64,000 nucleotides of DNA from Methanofastidiosum methylothiophilum. Lineage in GTDB: Archaea > Methanobacteriota_B > Thermococci > Methanofastidiosales > Methanofastidiosaceae. Location: NCBI GenBank assembly GCA_001587635.1, contig LNJE01000001.1, positions 1 through 64,000 on the forward strand, given 5' to 3'. This document shows, piece by piece, positions 51,107-58,118 of this stretch; positions within the stretch are counted from its first letter, which is position 1, and every line of letters begins with the position of its first letter. The translations under genes and the position numbers were made by a program. The notes beneath the pieces were generated by a model. The model was not told where the DNA came from and made no database searches. It saw only the letters and a program-made list of their open reading frames with translations.

Positions 51107-51304
51107 ATGGACTCAAAGATAAAAGATTTAACCATCGAAGAGTTCCGTTTGCTCTTATCGAATACTCTAAAAGAAGTAATGGAAGATTTGAAGGAGGACA
51201 TGTTGGCTCTATCAAGTCAGGATTATATTGATTCAATTAAAGAGTCAAGGAAAGACTACAAAGAAGGGAAATTTAAAAATCTAGAGGATATACTAAATGT
51301 ATAA
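51107..51304 (+). CDS. RelB/Phd-like antitoxin
   Basis: The 65-residue acidic protein is helical (LTIEEFRLLLSNTLKEVMEDL) and ends in a charged tail (SRKDYKEGKFKNLEDILNV). The middle stretch SIKESRKDYKEGKF is typical of antitoxins paired with RelE/ParE toxins in archaea. A TATA-like ATATTTAAATATG lies about 40 bases upstream. It overlaps the toxin gene by eight bases. Confidence 0.7.
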   Translation: MDSKIKDLTIEEFRLLLSNTLKEVMEDLKEDMLALSSQDYIDSIKESRKDYKEGKFKNLEDILNV

Positions 51305-51551
51305 TGTCGTTATCCCCGACAGAGCCTCCAAGGATTTAGAGAAAATTGATAAAAAAACTCAGAAGATAATNCTTTTAAAAATAAAAGNATATTCCTCGAA
51401 TCCTTTTAGATATTCAACTAAATTAAGTGATACCANGATTGGAGATTATAGATTTAGAATTGGTAAATACAGAGTTATTTTTGATATAGATGGAGAAAAC
51501 TTAGTAGTTTTGAGGATAGGTCTCAGGAAGAATATTTACAAGAAGNTATAA
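51297..51551 (+). CDS. RelE/ParE-family toxin
   Basis: The 84-residue protein has the RelE fold pattern: a helix with RASKDLEKIDKKTQKI, then SSNPFRYSTKLSD and GDYRFRIGKYRVIFDIDGENLVVLRIGLR. The conserved basic and aromatic residues of the mRNA-cleaving site (R in YRFRIG and YRVIF, late R) are kept, so it may be active. Four ambiguous bases occur. It ends 10 bases before a tRNA-Arg gene on the opposite strand. Confidence 0.85.
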   Translation: MYNVVIPDRASKDLEKIDKKTQKIXLLKIKXYSSNPFRYSTKLSDTXIGDYRFRIGKYRVIFDIDGENLVVLRIGLRKNIYKKX

Positions 51552-51561
51552 TAAAAANCAA

Positions 51562-51634
51562 CGGACCAGGGGGGATTCGAACCCCCGACCTATAGCTTAG
51601 GAGGCTATCGCCATATCCACTAGGCCACTGGTCC
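51562..51634 (-). tRNA. tRNA-Arg (anticodon CCT)
   Basis: GGACCAG (51634-51628) pairs with CTGGTCC (51569-51563), discriminator G. The anticodon loop CTCCTAA gives CCT, and the T-arm reads GGGTTCGAATCCC. CCA is not encoded. The RelBE-like module abuts its 3' side. Confidence 0.95.
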
Positions 51635-51645
51635 CAAATCGGATT

Positions 51646-53454
51646 TTATAGTATTATATATAAGTTTTTACCATCCATAATTCCATCTTCGATCTGCTCG
51701 GAAAGCGGATTTTTGTTGGATATTTTAATCTTTCCTGATTTTGGAACACTAAACTCGTCTAAATAATCATCTTCAATAAATATCTTGACATTTTTTCTAG
51801 TAAATTTCTTTTCAACATTAATTATAATGTACTTTTCTTTGAAGTCCACCTGCACCGGGATCCTACCTTTTTTTTCAGATTTAGATTTTTCCATTGGCCT
51901 TACGTCTATCGAGAATCCTATTGAGTTTTCTAATGCCTTGATATTTTTTCCTTCTTTTCCGATTATTGACGGAATATCATCATTTTTCACATACAGTGCA
52001 ATTCTAGAATCCGAAACAGCTTCTAATTCAAACGGCATACCAAGCTCTGAGTTCAATTTTTCCTTAAGCTTTGATAGTGCAAGTTTTTTCATAGGTGAAG
52101 TTTCCTTTCTTCTAGCTTTAAGGGGCATCACAACTACTTGTTCGCCGTATGTATAAATCTCATAAAGTGGCGTTTTGGTATAGAAATCCTTAATTTCAAC
52201 TATCGGCCTTGCAAGATCAGCTTCGTTCATGCCATATGGCACTTTAACTAAAAACTCCAAATCAAGAACTTGGTTTACTTCCCCATTTTTTATGAATATA
52301 ATTGTATCAATCAGCTGAGGGATAATGCCAAGTTCAATCCTCCCAATGAAACGCTGTATTGCATCAATTGGTTTTGTCGCATGGACAACACCAACCATCC
52401 CAACACCTGCTAACCTCATATCAGCATAAATTTTGAAGTCATTTGTAACTCTCATCTCATCGAAGACAGTAAAATCTGGCCTTACCAAAAGTAGAATATC
52501 CCCTGTCTTTGCCATGTCNCCTTCTAAAGCAGTGTACTGTGTTATCTCCGGTTGTACATTAAGGTCCCTTGGTTTNTCCATAGTTTTTACTATTTTTTCA
52601 AGGGATGCGTAGTATTCTGCTATTGCTTGGGCAAATGTTGACTTNCCCATGCCCGGCGCACCTGCTATTAATATCCCCTCTGCAATTTCAAGCCTCTTCA
52701 TAAGTGNGTCAGATAAATTATAATCNTCAAGGGTCAGTTTCCTAACAGGCCTTACAGCNGTGACTTCAAATCCATCAGAAAAAGGAGGGGACGTTATAAC
52801 AATTCTGTACTCTTGCAACTGGACGACACTTGCCCCTTTTTCATCAAGCTCTATGAAGCTATCCTTTGTAGTCTTTGCACGCTCAAGTATATCAAGAGAA
52901 ATCTCCTTAATCTCATCTTCATTGTAAATTTTATCAAATTTGTCAAGGACAATCGATCCGGGTTTTCCTTTTTTTCTTACAGGTATTATCCCATCTTTTA
53001 GATGAACAGAGAGGGTTTCAGAATCAAAAAAGTCTTCAATCCTGAGTTTAACTTTTTTGTATGGTTTCAAATAAATAGAATCTATCCCTTTGGCTTCCGC
53101 AATGTCCTTTTGAATTATGTCTCCTGTGATAAGTGTAGCCCCTAGATCCATTGCGGCCTCCCTTATTATTGAATCAATATCCCCTTTTTTTGCACCGGCG
53201 ATTTCATATTTTGTCGGCCTTTTGCCATAGTATTCAAGAGGAACGAATATCTCCTTTGATAGATTGAATATGGCCTTTAACTCGGCTATGCCAGATATCC
53301 CTGAGGACTTCCCATCGTTTGCCAAATGCTCTATCTCTGCAACCGTAGCCTCGGCGATAACAATTCGCTCTAAATCTCTAATAAAGTCTTTGTCTAAAAG
53401 AAGGGCCTTAAATCTACCATCAACTACAACAGATGTATCTGGCACGGCTATCAT
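51646..53454 (-). CDS. PIN-domain / VirB11-like ATPase / KH-domain protein
   Basis: The 602-residue protein has an N-terminal PIN domain (IAVPDTSVVVDGR, EAAMDLGATLITGD). A type II/IV secretion-like ATPase has Walker A near AGAPGMxKSTFAQA, FDEMRVTNDF and an HATKPIDAIQRFIG block. A KH RNA-binding domain follows near residues 500-545 (IPSIIGKEGKNIKALENSIG). The start at ATG 53454 follows GTGATCC. This three-part protein is conserved in archaea with no settled role. It begins 15 bases after a KaiC-like ATPase ends on the same strand. Five or six ambiguous bases lie in the ATPase part. Confidence 0.9.
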   Translation of the reverse strand: MIAVPDTSVVVDGRFKALLLDKDFIRDLERIVIAEATVAEIEHLANDGKSSGISGIAELKAIFNLSKEIFVPLEYYGKRPTKYEIAGAKKGDIDSIIREAAMDLGATLITGDIIQKDIAEAKGIDSIYLKPYKKVKLRIEDFFDSETLSVHLKDGIIPVRKKGKPGSIVLDKFDKIYNEDEIKEISLDILERAKTTKDSFIELDEKGASVVQLQEYRIVITSPPFSDGFEVXAVRPVRKLTLXDYNLSDXLMKRLEIAEGILIAGAPGMXKSTFAQAIAEYYASLEKIVKTMXKPRDLNVQPEITQYTALEXDMAKTGDILLLVRPDFTVFDEMRVTNDFKIYADMRLAGVGMVGVVHATKPIDAIQRFIGRIELGIIPQLIDTIIFIKNGEVNQVLDLEFLVKVPYGMNEADLARPIVEIKDFYTKTPLYEIYTYGEQVVVMPLKARRKETSPMKKLALSKLKEKLNSELGMPFELEAVSDSRIALYVKNDDIPSIIGKEGKNIKALENSIGFSIDVRPMEKSKSEKKGRIPVQVDFKEKYIIINVEKKFTRKNVKIFIEDDYLDEFSVPKSGKIKISNKNPLSEQIEDGIMDGKNLYIIL

Positions 53455-53469
53455 AAGGATCACTTAAGA

Positions 53470-54213
53470 TTAATATATCTCTCCCTGGGGGTACACAACT
53501 ATGCCTTTATCTGTGATTGAAAAAGGATATTGTTTTATTTTATGATTTGTTTCCCTCATCTTCCTAACAAATATGCTCCTCTTGTACTCTGCCATCCTTG
53601 GCATTGCTTTTTCCCCTTCCACAAGATGCATTGTAATGACCCCTCTAGTTATGAATTCCTCAAAACCAAATCTTGAGTACCCTTGACCGTCAACAATCTC
53701 AGTGATCAAAATTGAAGTTGCCTTTGTCTCTGCTAAAACTCTCCCCATCATATAAACATCATCACGCATTTTTTCTGATTCATGAGAAAAGAAAAATGCA
53801 GGTAGAGAATCTATCACAATTCTTTTTGCGTCTATGTCTATAGCTATCTCATATAAATGTGAAAGAAGAGTTTTTATGTCAAAGTCACTTTTTACGTAAA
53901 AACTTTCATCTGTAGGAACGCCCACCCTAAGGGANGCAGCATCTAAAATAACTATCTTTTTCTTGGCCTCATATTTTTTAAAGTCCCAGCCAAACTGAGA
54001 AGCCTCTCTTCTTANCTCTTCNGGTTTCTCTTCAAAAGTCACATAGATGCCNGCTTCANCAAAATCTTTAGCGCCAGAATATATAAACTGCAGGGAAAAT
54101 ATGGTCTTTCCTGTTCCNGCCTCCCCNGACAGTAATATTGATGAATTTTTTGGTAAGCCTCCCCCTATTAGNTCATCTAGCCCCTTAATTCCTGTTTTTA
54201 CCCTATCTTCCAT
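53470..54213 (-). CDS. KaiC-like RecA-fold ATPase
   Basis: The 247-residue single-domain ATPase begins TGIKGLDxLIGGGLPKNSSILL, with the P-loop GExGTGKTIFSLQF, IYVTFEE and Walker B RIVIDSLPAFF. A C-terminal region has EEFITRGVITMHLVEGEK and KYPFSITDKGIVVYP-like ending. Single-domain KaiC proteins (archaellum FlaH-like or GvpD-like) control surface machinery and signalling. GGTGA lies six bases before ATG. Upstream on the same strand are two small membrane proteins, and a pilin gene lies divergent to them. About nine ambiguous bases occur. Confidence 0.88.
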   Translation of the reverse strand: MEDRVKTGIKGLDXLIGGGLPKNSSILLXGEXGTGKTIFSLQFIYSGAKDFXEXGIYVTFEEKXEEXRREASQFGWDFKKYEAKKKIVILDAXSLRVGVPTDESFYVKSDFDIKTLLSHLYEIAIDIDAKRIVIDSLPAFFFSHESEKMRDDVYMMGRVLAETKATSILITEIVDGQGYSRFGFEEFITRGVITMHLVEGEKAMPRMAEYKRSIFVRKMRETNHKIKQYPFSITDKGIVVYPQGEIY

Positions 54214-54219
54214 ATGTTC

Positions 54220-54516
54220 TCACCTAATTCTCAAAGTAACAAGGAAAAATGTAAGTATCATAATTACAAGCCCTAATATGAATACACTAAGTGATGTGTT
54301 AATAAATGCTTCCTTCCNTATNTTTTCCTCTTTTANTTTTGAGGATTTAAATGCAGTAATAAATGACCCCACAAATAGTATGCTAGATATCAATAAAAAA
54401 GCTGACAAAGAGCCTTTGTATACATAGTTTGAGGTAAGAGATATTANAACTAGGATCATTGATACTGCAAACATAATAATAGATGTATGAATCATNCTAT
54501 TGGATGTTTCGCTCAT
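54220..54516 (-). CDS. Small three-TM membrane protein A
   Basis: The 98-residue protein has three hydrophobic helices (near 8-26, 33-55 and 76-95) with a charged loop KSSKxKEExI between the second and third. It ends six bases before the KaiC-like gene and overlaps the preceding membrane protein by one base (stop-start contact). No family is recognised. Position suggests a membrane partner of the KaiC-like ATPase. Confidence 0.6.
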   Translation of the reverse strand: MSETSNXMIHTSIIMFAVSMILVXISLTSNYVYKGSLSAFLLISSILFVGSFITAFKSSKXKEEXIXKEAFINTSLSVFILGLVIMILTFFLVTLRIR

Positions 54517-54926
54517 TACCTCACCCCCGCTATAAGGCCATAAAGGTAGAAGATGTAACCTAAAACNCCCATTATCAGGTAAATTNTATATTTGGTCTTT
54601 TGATCATTTTCTTCNAGGTTGTAAATAAACTGGAGAATAATGTGAATTGAGTAAAAGACAATTGAGACCAATATACTAGATGATCTCGCAATTTCTGGAT
54701 ANGATGCTGGAGAAAATTTAAATAAAGCGTTTAAAATGTCCGAGGAGCTTAAAATAAATATAAACANNANAAGATAGCCCATTATGCAGAAAGTCTCNCC
54801 CATNACAAAGTANGTNATTTTGGACTTGTAATTATTTGTAGTNTTAAATAAGATGAATGTAATCATTTCTACAGTGAAAAANAGAAGAATTGCAGTTCCG
54901 ATCCCTAAAAATAACACATCTACCAT
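54516..54926 (-). CDS. Small four-TM membrane protein B
   Basis: The 136-residue protein has four hydrophobic helices (near 3-22, 45-62, 78-98 and 117-132). It is the first gene of the strand run leading to the KaiC-like ATPase and the PIN-ATPase-KH protein. Over a dozen ambiguous bases make residue-level claims unsafe. The helix pattern resembles membrane input domains of archaeal signalling proteins, but no motif proves this. Confidence 0.55.
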   Translation of the reverse strand: MVDVLFLGIGTAILXFFTVEMITFILFXTTNNYKSKXXYFXMXETFCIMGYLXXFIFILSSSDILNALFKFSPAXYPEIARSSSILVSIVFYSIHIILQFIYNXEENDQKTKYXIYLIMXVLGYIFYLYGLIAGVR

Positions 54927-55503
54927 GAAATCCCTTATATCGCAAATTTATCGAATATTATCTTATTATTATCTATACGATACTTTATTCTTTTATAGTT
55001 TCCGCTATAAATTTTTTAGAAAACATAAGAAAGCTGTATCTCCAGTTATTGCAGTCATGCTATTAGTTGCAGTAGCAGTTGCAGCAGTTGGAGCATACTT
55101 CATATGGTTTAGATCTTTCCAGACGCAGACACAGAAATCAGTTCAGGAACAGAGCAGCGGTGCACTGGGTGGCGGACTACAAATGGTTTCAATGACAGAC
55201 GATGGTACTAACTATTATATTGTACTTAAAAATACAACTGGAACAAATATTAGATTTAATCAAGTAGGTACTAATCGTCCTATAACTGCTAGCCCAGGCG
55301 GAAGCTTAGTTATAACTTCGCCATTAGTAGACAATAATGTTAGTATTGCTAGCCAATCAACAGTCACTATAACAGCTAATCCAACAGGATCTTGGAAAAT
55401 AACTAGGGGCAATACTAGAACATTTACATTCAATGCCATATTAAGTCCGGATACAGCAGAAAGAAGAGCTGAAACTCTAGTATACACATACGCAGACTCA
55501 TAA
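54925..55503 (+). CDS. Type IV pilin (archaeal Pilin_N), start unresolved
   Basis: The mature part is clear: a basic leader RKHKK followed by AVSPVIAVMLLVAVAVAAVGAYFIW, the archaeal pilin N-domain, then a beta-rich, Thr/Asn-rich globular domain of about 130 residues. Prepilin peptidase would cut just before AVSPV. The start is not clear. The only ATG in frame (54925) would give an unusually long leader of about 40 residues and lies inside the opposite-strand gene's ATG. Between it and the leader there is no ATG, GTG or TTG. A TATA-like element (CTATAAAT) lies at 55004-55011, right where the leader should start. A sequence error or rare start is likely. Confidence 0.75.
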   Translation: MKSLISQIYRILSYYYLYDTLFFYSFRYKFFRKHKKAVSPVIAVMLLVAVAVAAVGAYFIWFRSFQTQTQKSVQEQSSGALGGGLQMVSMTDDGTNYYIVLKNTTGTNIRFNQVGTNRPITASPGGSLVITSPLVDNNVSIASQSTVTITANPTGSWKITRGNTRTFTFNAILSPDTAERRAETLVYTYADS

Positions 55504-55598
55504 ACTAAAAATTAATTTATTTTTTCTATATTTCTTTTCTTCTTTTCCAATTTACCCATAAGAAACTCTTATATATTATCTTATATTAAAGACACTGC

Positions 55599-56405
55599 AT
55601 GATAGCCTACAAGATGAGGATTATTGACCTTGTCAATGGTAAGTTAAAAAATGACCCAATTGGCGGAGTTGTCCTTTCTACTCCTTTTGGTGAATCAAAA
55701 GAGGCAAGAATTCTTGGTACAATCATAGATTCATATCGAAACAGTGAAAATACCTATGGCTCGTTTACAATAGATGATGGAACTGCCACTACCAGGATAA
55801 AAGCATGGTCAGATAAAGTCCAGCTCTTTGATAAATTTAATGTAGGAGAGCTTATAGACATCATTGGGAGAGTTGGAGAATTTCAGGACGAGATATACAT
55901 TACGCCTGATAATATCATACCCATCACTCCAAACTACTGGATATATAGGGAATTAGAGATTTCCAAAAGAATGAAAGAACTTATAGAAAACGGTTTATCC
56001 TTTGAATACAAAGAAGAGATAGAGCATTTAGTTCCAGAATACGCCTCAAAACCACCACAAAAGGAAGAAACATATGAAGAAGTTACAGAAGAGGTAAATA
56101 TCTCTGAAGTTGAAGATGCCCTAAAAGAAACAAAAATAGAAGAGTTGATGGAGGAAGTTTCTGAAGAAGCAATTACAAAAGAGATTACTGAAGAAAGCGA
56201 TGATATGTCATTCTATGACGAAATTGACGAAGACGAGATAAAGGAAAGCGTCTATGATTTAGTAAAGACCGACCCTAACATTTCAAAATCTGAGATGTCA
56301 AATGTCTTAAGCATCGATGAACTTGATGTTGAACTTGCTATAAAAGACCTAGTTGACGATGGCCGTATAAAATTAAAGGACGATGGGTTTGAGATAATTG
56401 AATGA
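55599..56405 (+). CDS. RPA32-like OB-fold protein with C-terminal winged helix
   Basis: The 268-residue protein has an N-terminal OB-fold (RILGTIIDSYRNSENTYGSF, TIDDGTATTRIKAW, DIIGRVGEFQDEIYI). A very acidic linker follows (about residues 150-215, many Glu) and then a C-terminal winged helix (VYDLVKTDPNISKSEMSNVL, VELAIKDLVDDGRIKL). This is the layout of the archaeal and eukaryotic RPA32-type single-strand DNA-binding subunit. A TATA-like TTATATATT is centred about 27 bases before ATG. No large RPA subunit is in the window. It overlaps the next gene by eight bases. Confidence 0.8.
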   Translation: MIAYKMRIIDLVNGKLKNDPIGGVVLSTPFGESKEARILGTIIDSYRNSENTYGSFTIDDGTATTRIKAWSDKVQLFDKFNVGELIDIIGRVGEFQDEIYITPDNIIPITPNYWIYRELEISKRMKELIENGLSFEYKEEIEHLVPEYASKPPQKEETYEEVTEEVNISEVEDALKETKIEELMEEVSEEAITKEITEESDDMSFYDEIDEDEIKESVYDLVKTDPNISKSEMSNVLSIDELDVELAIKDLVDDGRIKLKDDGFEIIE

Positions 56406-56955
56406 TANGTATATACTCTANGCATTAGCTTTTTCATTCATCTTTGTTTCCGGATTTATTCTTTTATCNTTTAGTGAAGTGAAAGTTNCAGAAGAAAAGT
56501 TTACTAGACTGTATTTTAACAGTACNATTCTAAGCCANGATAACAATCTTTCAAGTCTAGATGGTGCAGAAATTATNGTAANAAATAATGGAATNNGTAT
56601 TAATGATTCCNANNCCTATNTTNTTGGGGACTCTTTTTTTGTTAATGGCAAAGGNTATACCCTAAATATGATTACTAAAGATTCAATACTCTTNTACAAN
56701 TATACCAAAAAAACGGATGGNAAAATTTATTTTGATTTTACAATAGAAAATCTTGAAGGTGTGGACAAGAATTACACTTATCNAATTTATATNGATGATA
56801 TTAGNNTTATCGAAGAAAGTGANTTTGTAAAANTAAATGAAAAAAAGATTATAGAAAAAGAANTTGAATATAATACTCCTGGAGAGCANAGATTAAAAAT
56901 AAAATTAAACACTGGGGCAGAGATATATTTTAATTTTTCTTCGGTGAAGAAATGA
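56398..56955 (+). CDS. Membrane-anchored DUF1616-like secreted domain
   Basis: A 185-residue frame from TTG 56398 has an N-terminal transmembrane segment (ALAFSFIFVSGFILL). A beta-sandwich follows with DFTIENLEGVDKNYTY and an ENxPGE-like NTPGExRLKIKL, the pattern of DUF1616-type extracellular domains. More than twenty ambiguous bases occur, one at a codon that may be a stop (TAN near residue 8), so the exact start and sequence are unsafe. It lies between the RPA32-like gene and birA with overlaps on both sides. Confidence 0.5.
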   Translation: MNDXYILXALAFSFIFVSGFILLXFSEVKVXEEKFTRLYFNSXILSXDNNLSSLDGAEIXVXNNGXXINDSXXYXXGDSFFVNGKXYTLNMITKDSILXYXYTKKTDXKIYFDFTIENLEGVDKNYTYXIYXDDIXXIEESXFVKXNEKKIIEKEXEYNTPGEXRLKIKLNTGAEIYFNFSSVKK

Positions 56956-57911
56956 AATCAAAGATTCTTGAAATTCTTGAGAAAAGCGAAGGTTATGTGT
57001 CTGGAGAAGTGATATCCAAANANATAGGCATTTCCAGAGCTGCNATTTGGAANCATATCAAGAAACTAAGAGAGNTNGGTTATGAAATAGGATCAAAAAC
57101 AAATGAGGGATATAAACTAATAAAGACCCCAGATTNCCTTACTGGATTTGAATTAGAAAGAATTCTTTTTACAGATATAATCGGAAAAAAGGTGNTNTTC
57201 TTTGAAGAAGTTGATTCTACAAACAATAAAGCAAAGCAGATAGCAAGTGAAGAAAAGGAAGGAACTGTTGTCATATCAGAGGTGCAGACATCAGGCCGNG
57301 GCAGGAGGGGNAGAGAGTGGANTTCTCCCAAAGGCGGCATATACATCTCATTTATCCTAAAGCCTAACATCCCCCCTGAAAAAGCGCCTCAGTTAACTTT
57401 NGTATCNTCTNTNGCNCTTGNTGAAACGCTAAATTCCATGGATAAAAAATTGGATGCAAAGATAAAGTGGCCAAATGATATCCTAATTAAAGGAAAGAAG
57501 ATATCAGGCATANTNACAGAGCTTTCAAGTGANATCGAGAAAATAAATCACATAGTTGTCGGGGTGGGGGTCAATCTAAATACNGATAAGAACGCTCTTC
57601 CTGAAACAGGCACTTCTTTAAAAACAGAAATGGGNGAAAATGTATCTATCAAACTTTTCTTAAAGCTATTTTTAGAGCACTTTGATTTAGTATANAAAGA
57701 GTATATTACTAATGGGATAAACAAAATAATAGAAAGATGGANATTCAATTCAGATACCCTTGGTAAAAAGGTCAAGATAATAGGGATGAATGAAACTTTT
57801 GAAGGNTTGGCTAAAGACATAGATGAGAACGGTGCATTGATACTAAAAACTNNNGAAAAGGAAATCAAGGTCTACTCTGGNGATGTTTCTTTAAGATANC
57901 TACATATTTGA
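56952..57911 (+). CDS. birA: Biotin-protein ligase BirA with HTH domain
   Basis: The 319-residue protein has an N-terminal winged helix (EILEKSEGYVSGEVISK, HIKKLRExGYEI). The ligase domain has EEVDSTNNKAKQIA, the biotinyl-AMP loop GxGRRxREWxSPKGGIYIS, KIKWPNDILIKGKKISGI and VVGVGVNLN. A small C-terminal SH3-like cap follows. It attaches biotin to carboxylase subunits and, with its HTH, may repress biotin uptake or synthesis genes. About 24 ambiguous bases are present. No biotin gene neighbours it here. Confidence 0.9.
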   Translation: MKSKILEILEKSEGYVSGEVISKXIGISRAXIWXHIKKLREXGYEIGSKTNEGYKLIKTPDXLTGFELERILFTDIIGKKVXFFEEVDSTNNKAKQIASEEKEGTVVISEVQTSGXGRRXREWXSPKGGIYISFILKPNIPPEKAPQLTXVXSXXLXETLNSMDKKLDAKIKWPNDILIKGKKISGIXTELSSXIEKINHIVVGVGVNLNXDKNALPETGTSLKTEMXENVSIKLFLKLFLEHFDLVXKEYITNGINKIIERWXFNSDTLGKKVKIIGMNETFEXLAKDIDENGALILKTXEKEIKVYSXDVSLRXLHI

Positions 57912-58118
57912 NATTTTTAACAATCGATAGATTTCATAGTTAAGAAAAGAACTTTGAATCCTATTAATTCAAANGTTNANCTTCAATTTCCGCTGAGTTG
58001 AAAGATTTTTTCTATCAGGAAATAACTACAGATATTTTAACTAATCCATCTTGGCATAAAAACTATATCCCTTATTAATCGGGTAACTTATTTAAATGAT
58101 TAATGAGTATTGAAACTC

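Noticed and set aside
57912..58118. Possible small RNA or gene between birA and UPF0182
   Set aside because: Only AT-rich sequence with ambiguous bases is seen; the one clear element is the TATA box of the UPF0182 gene.
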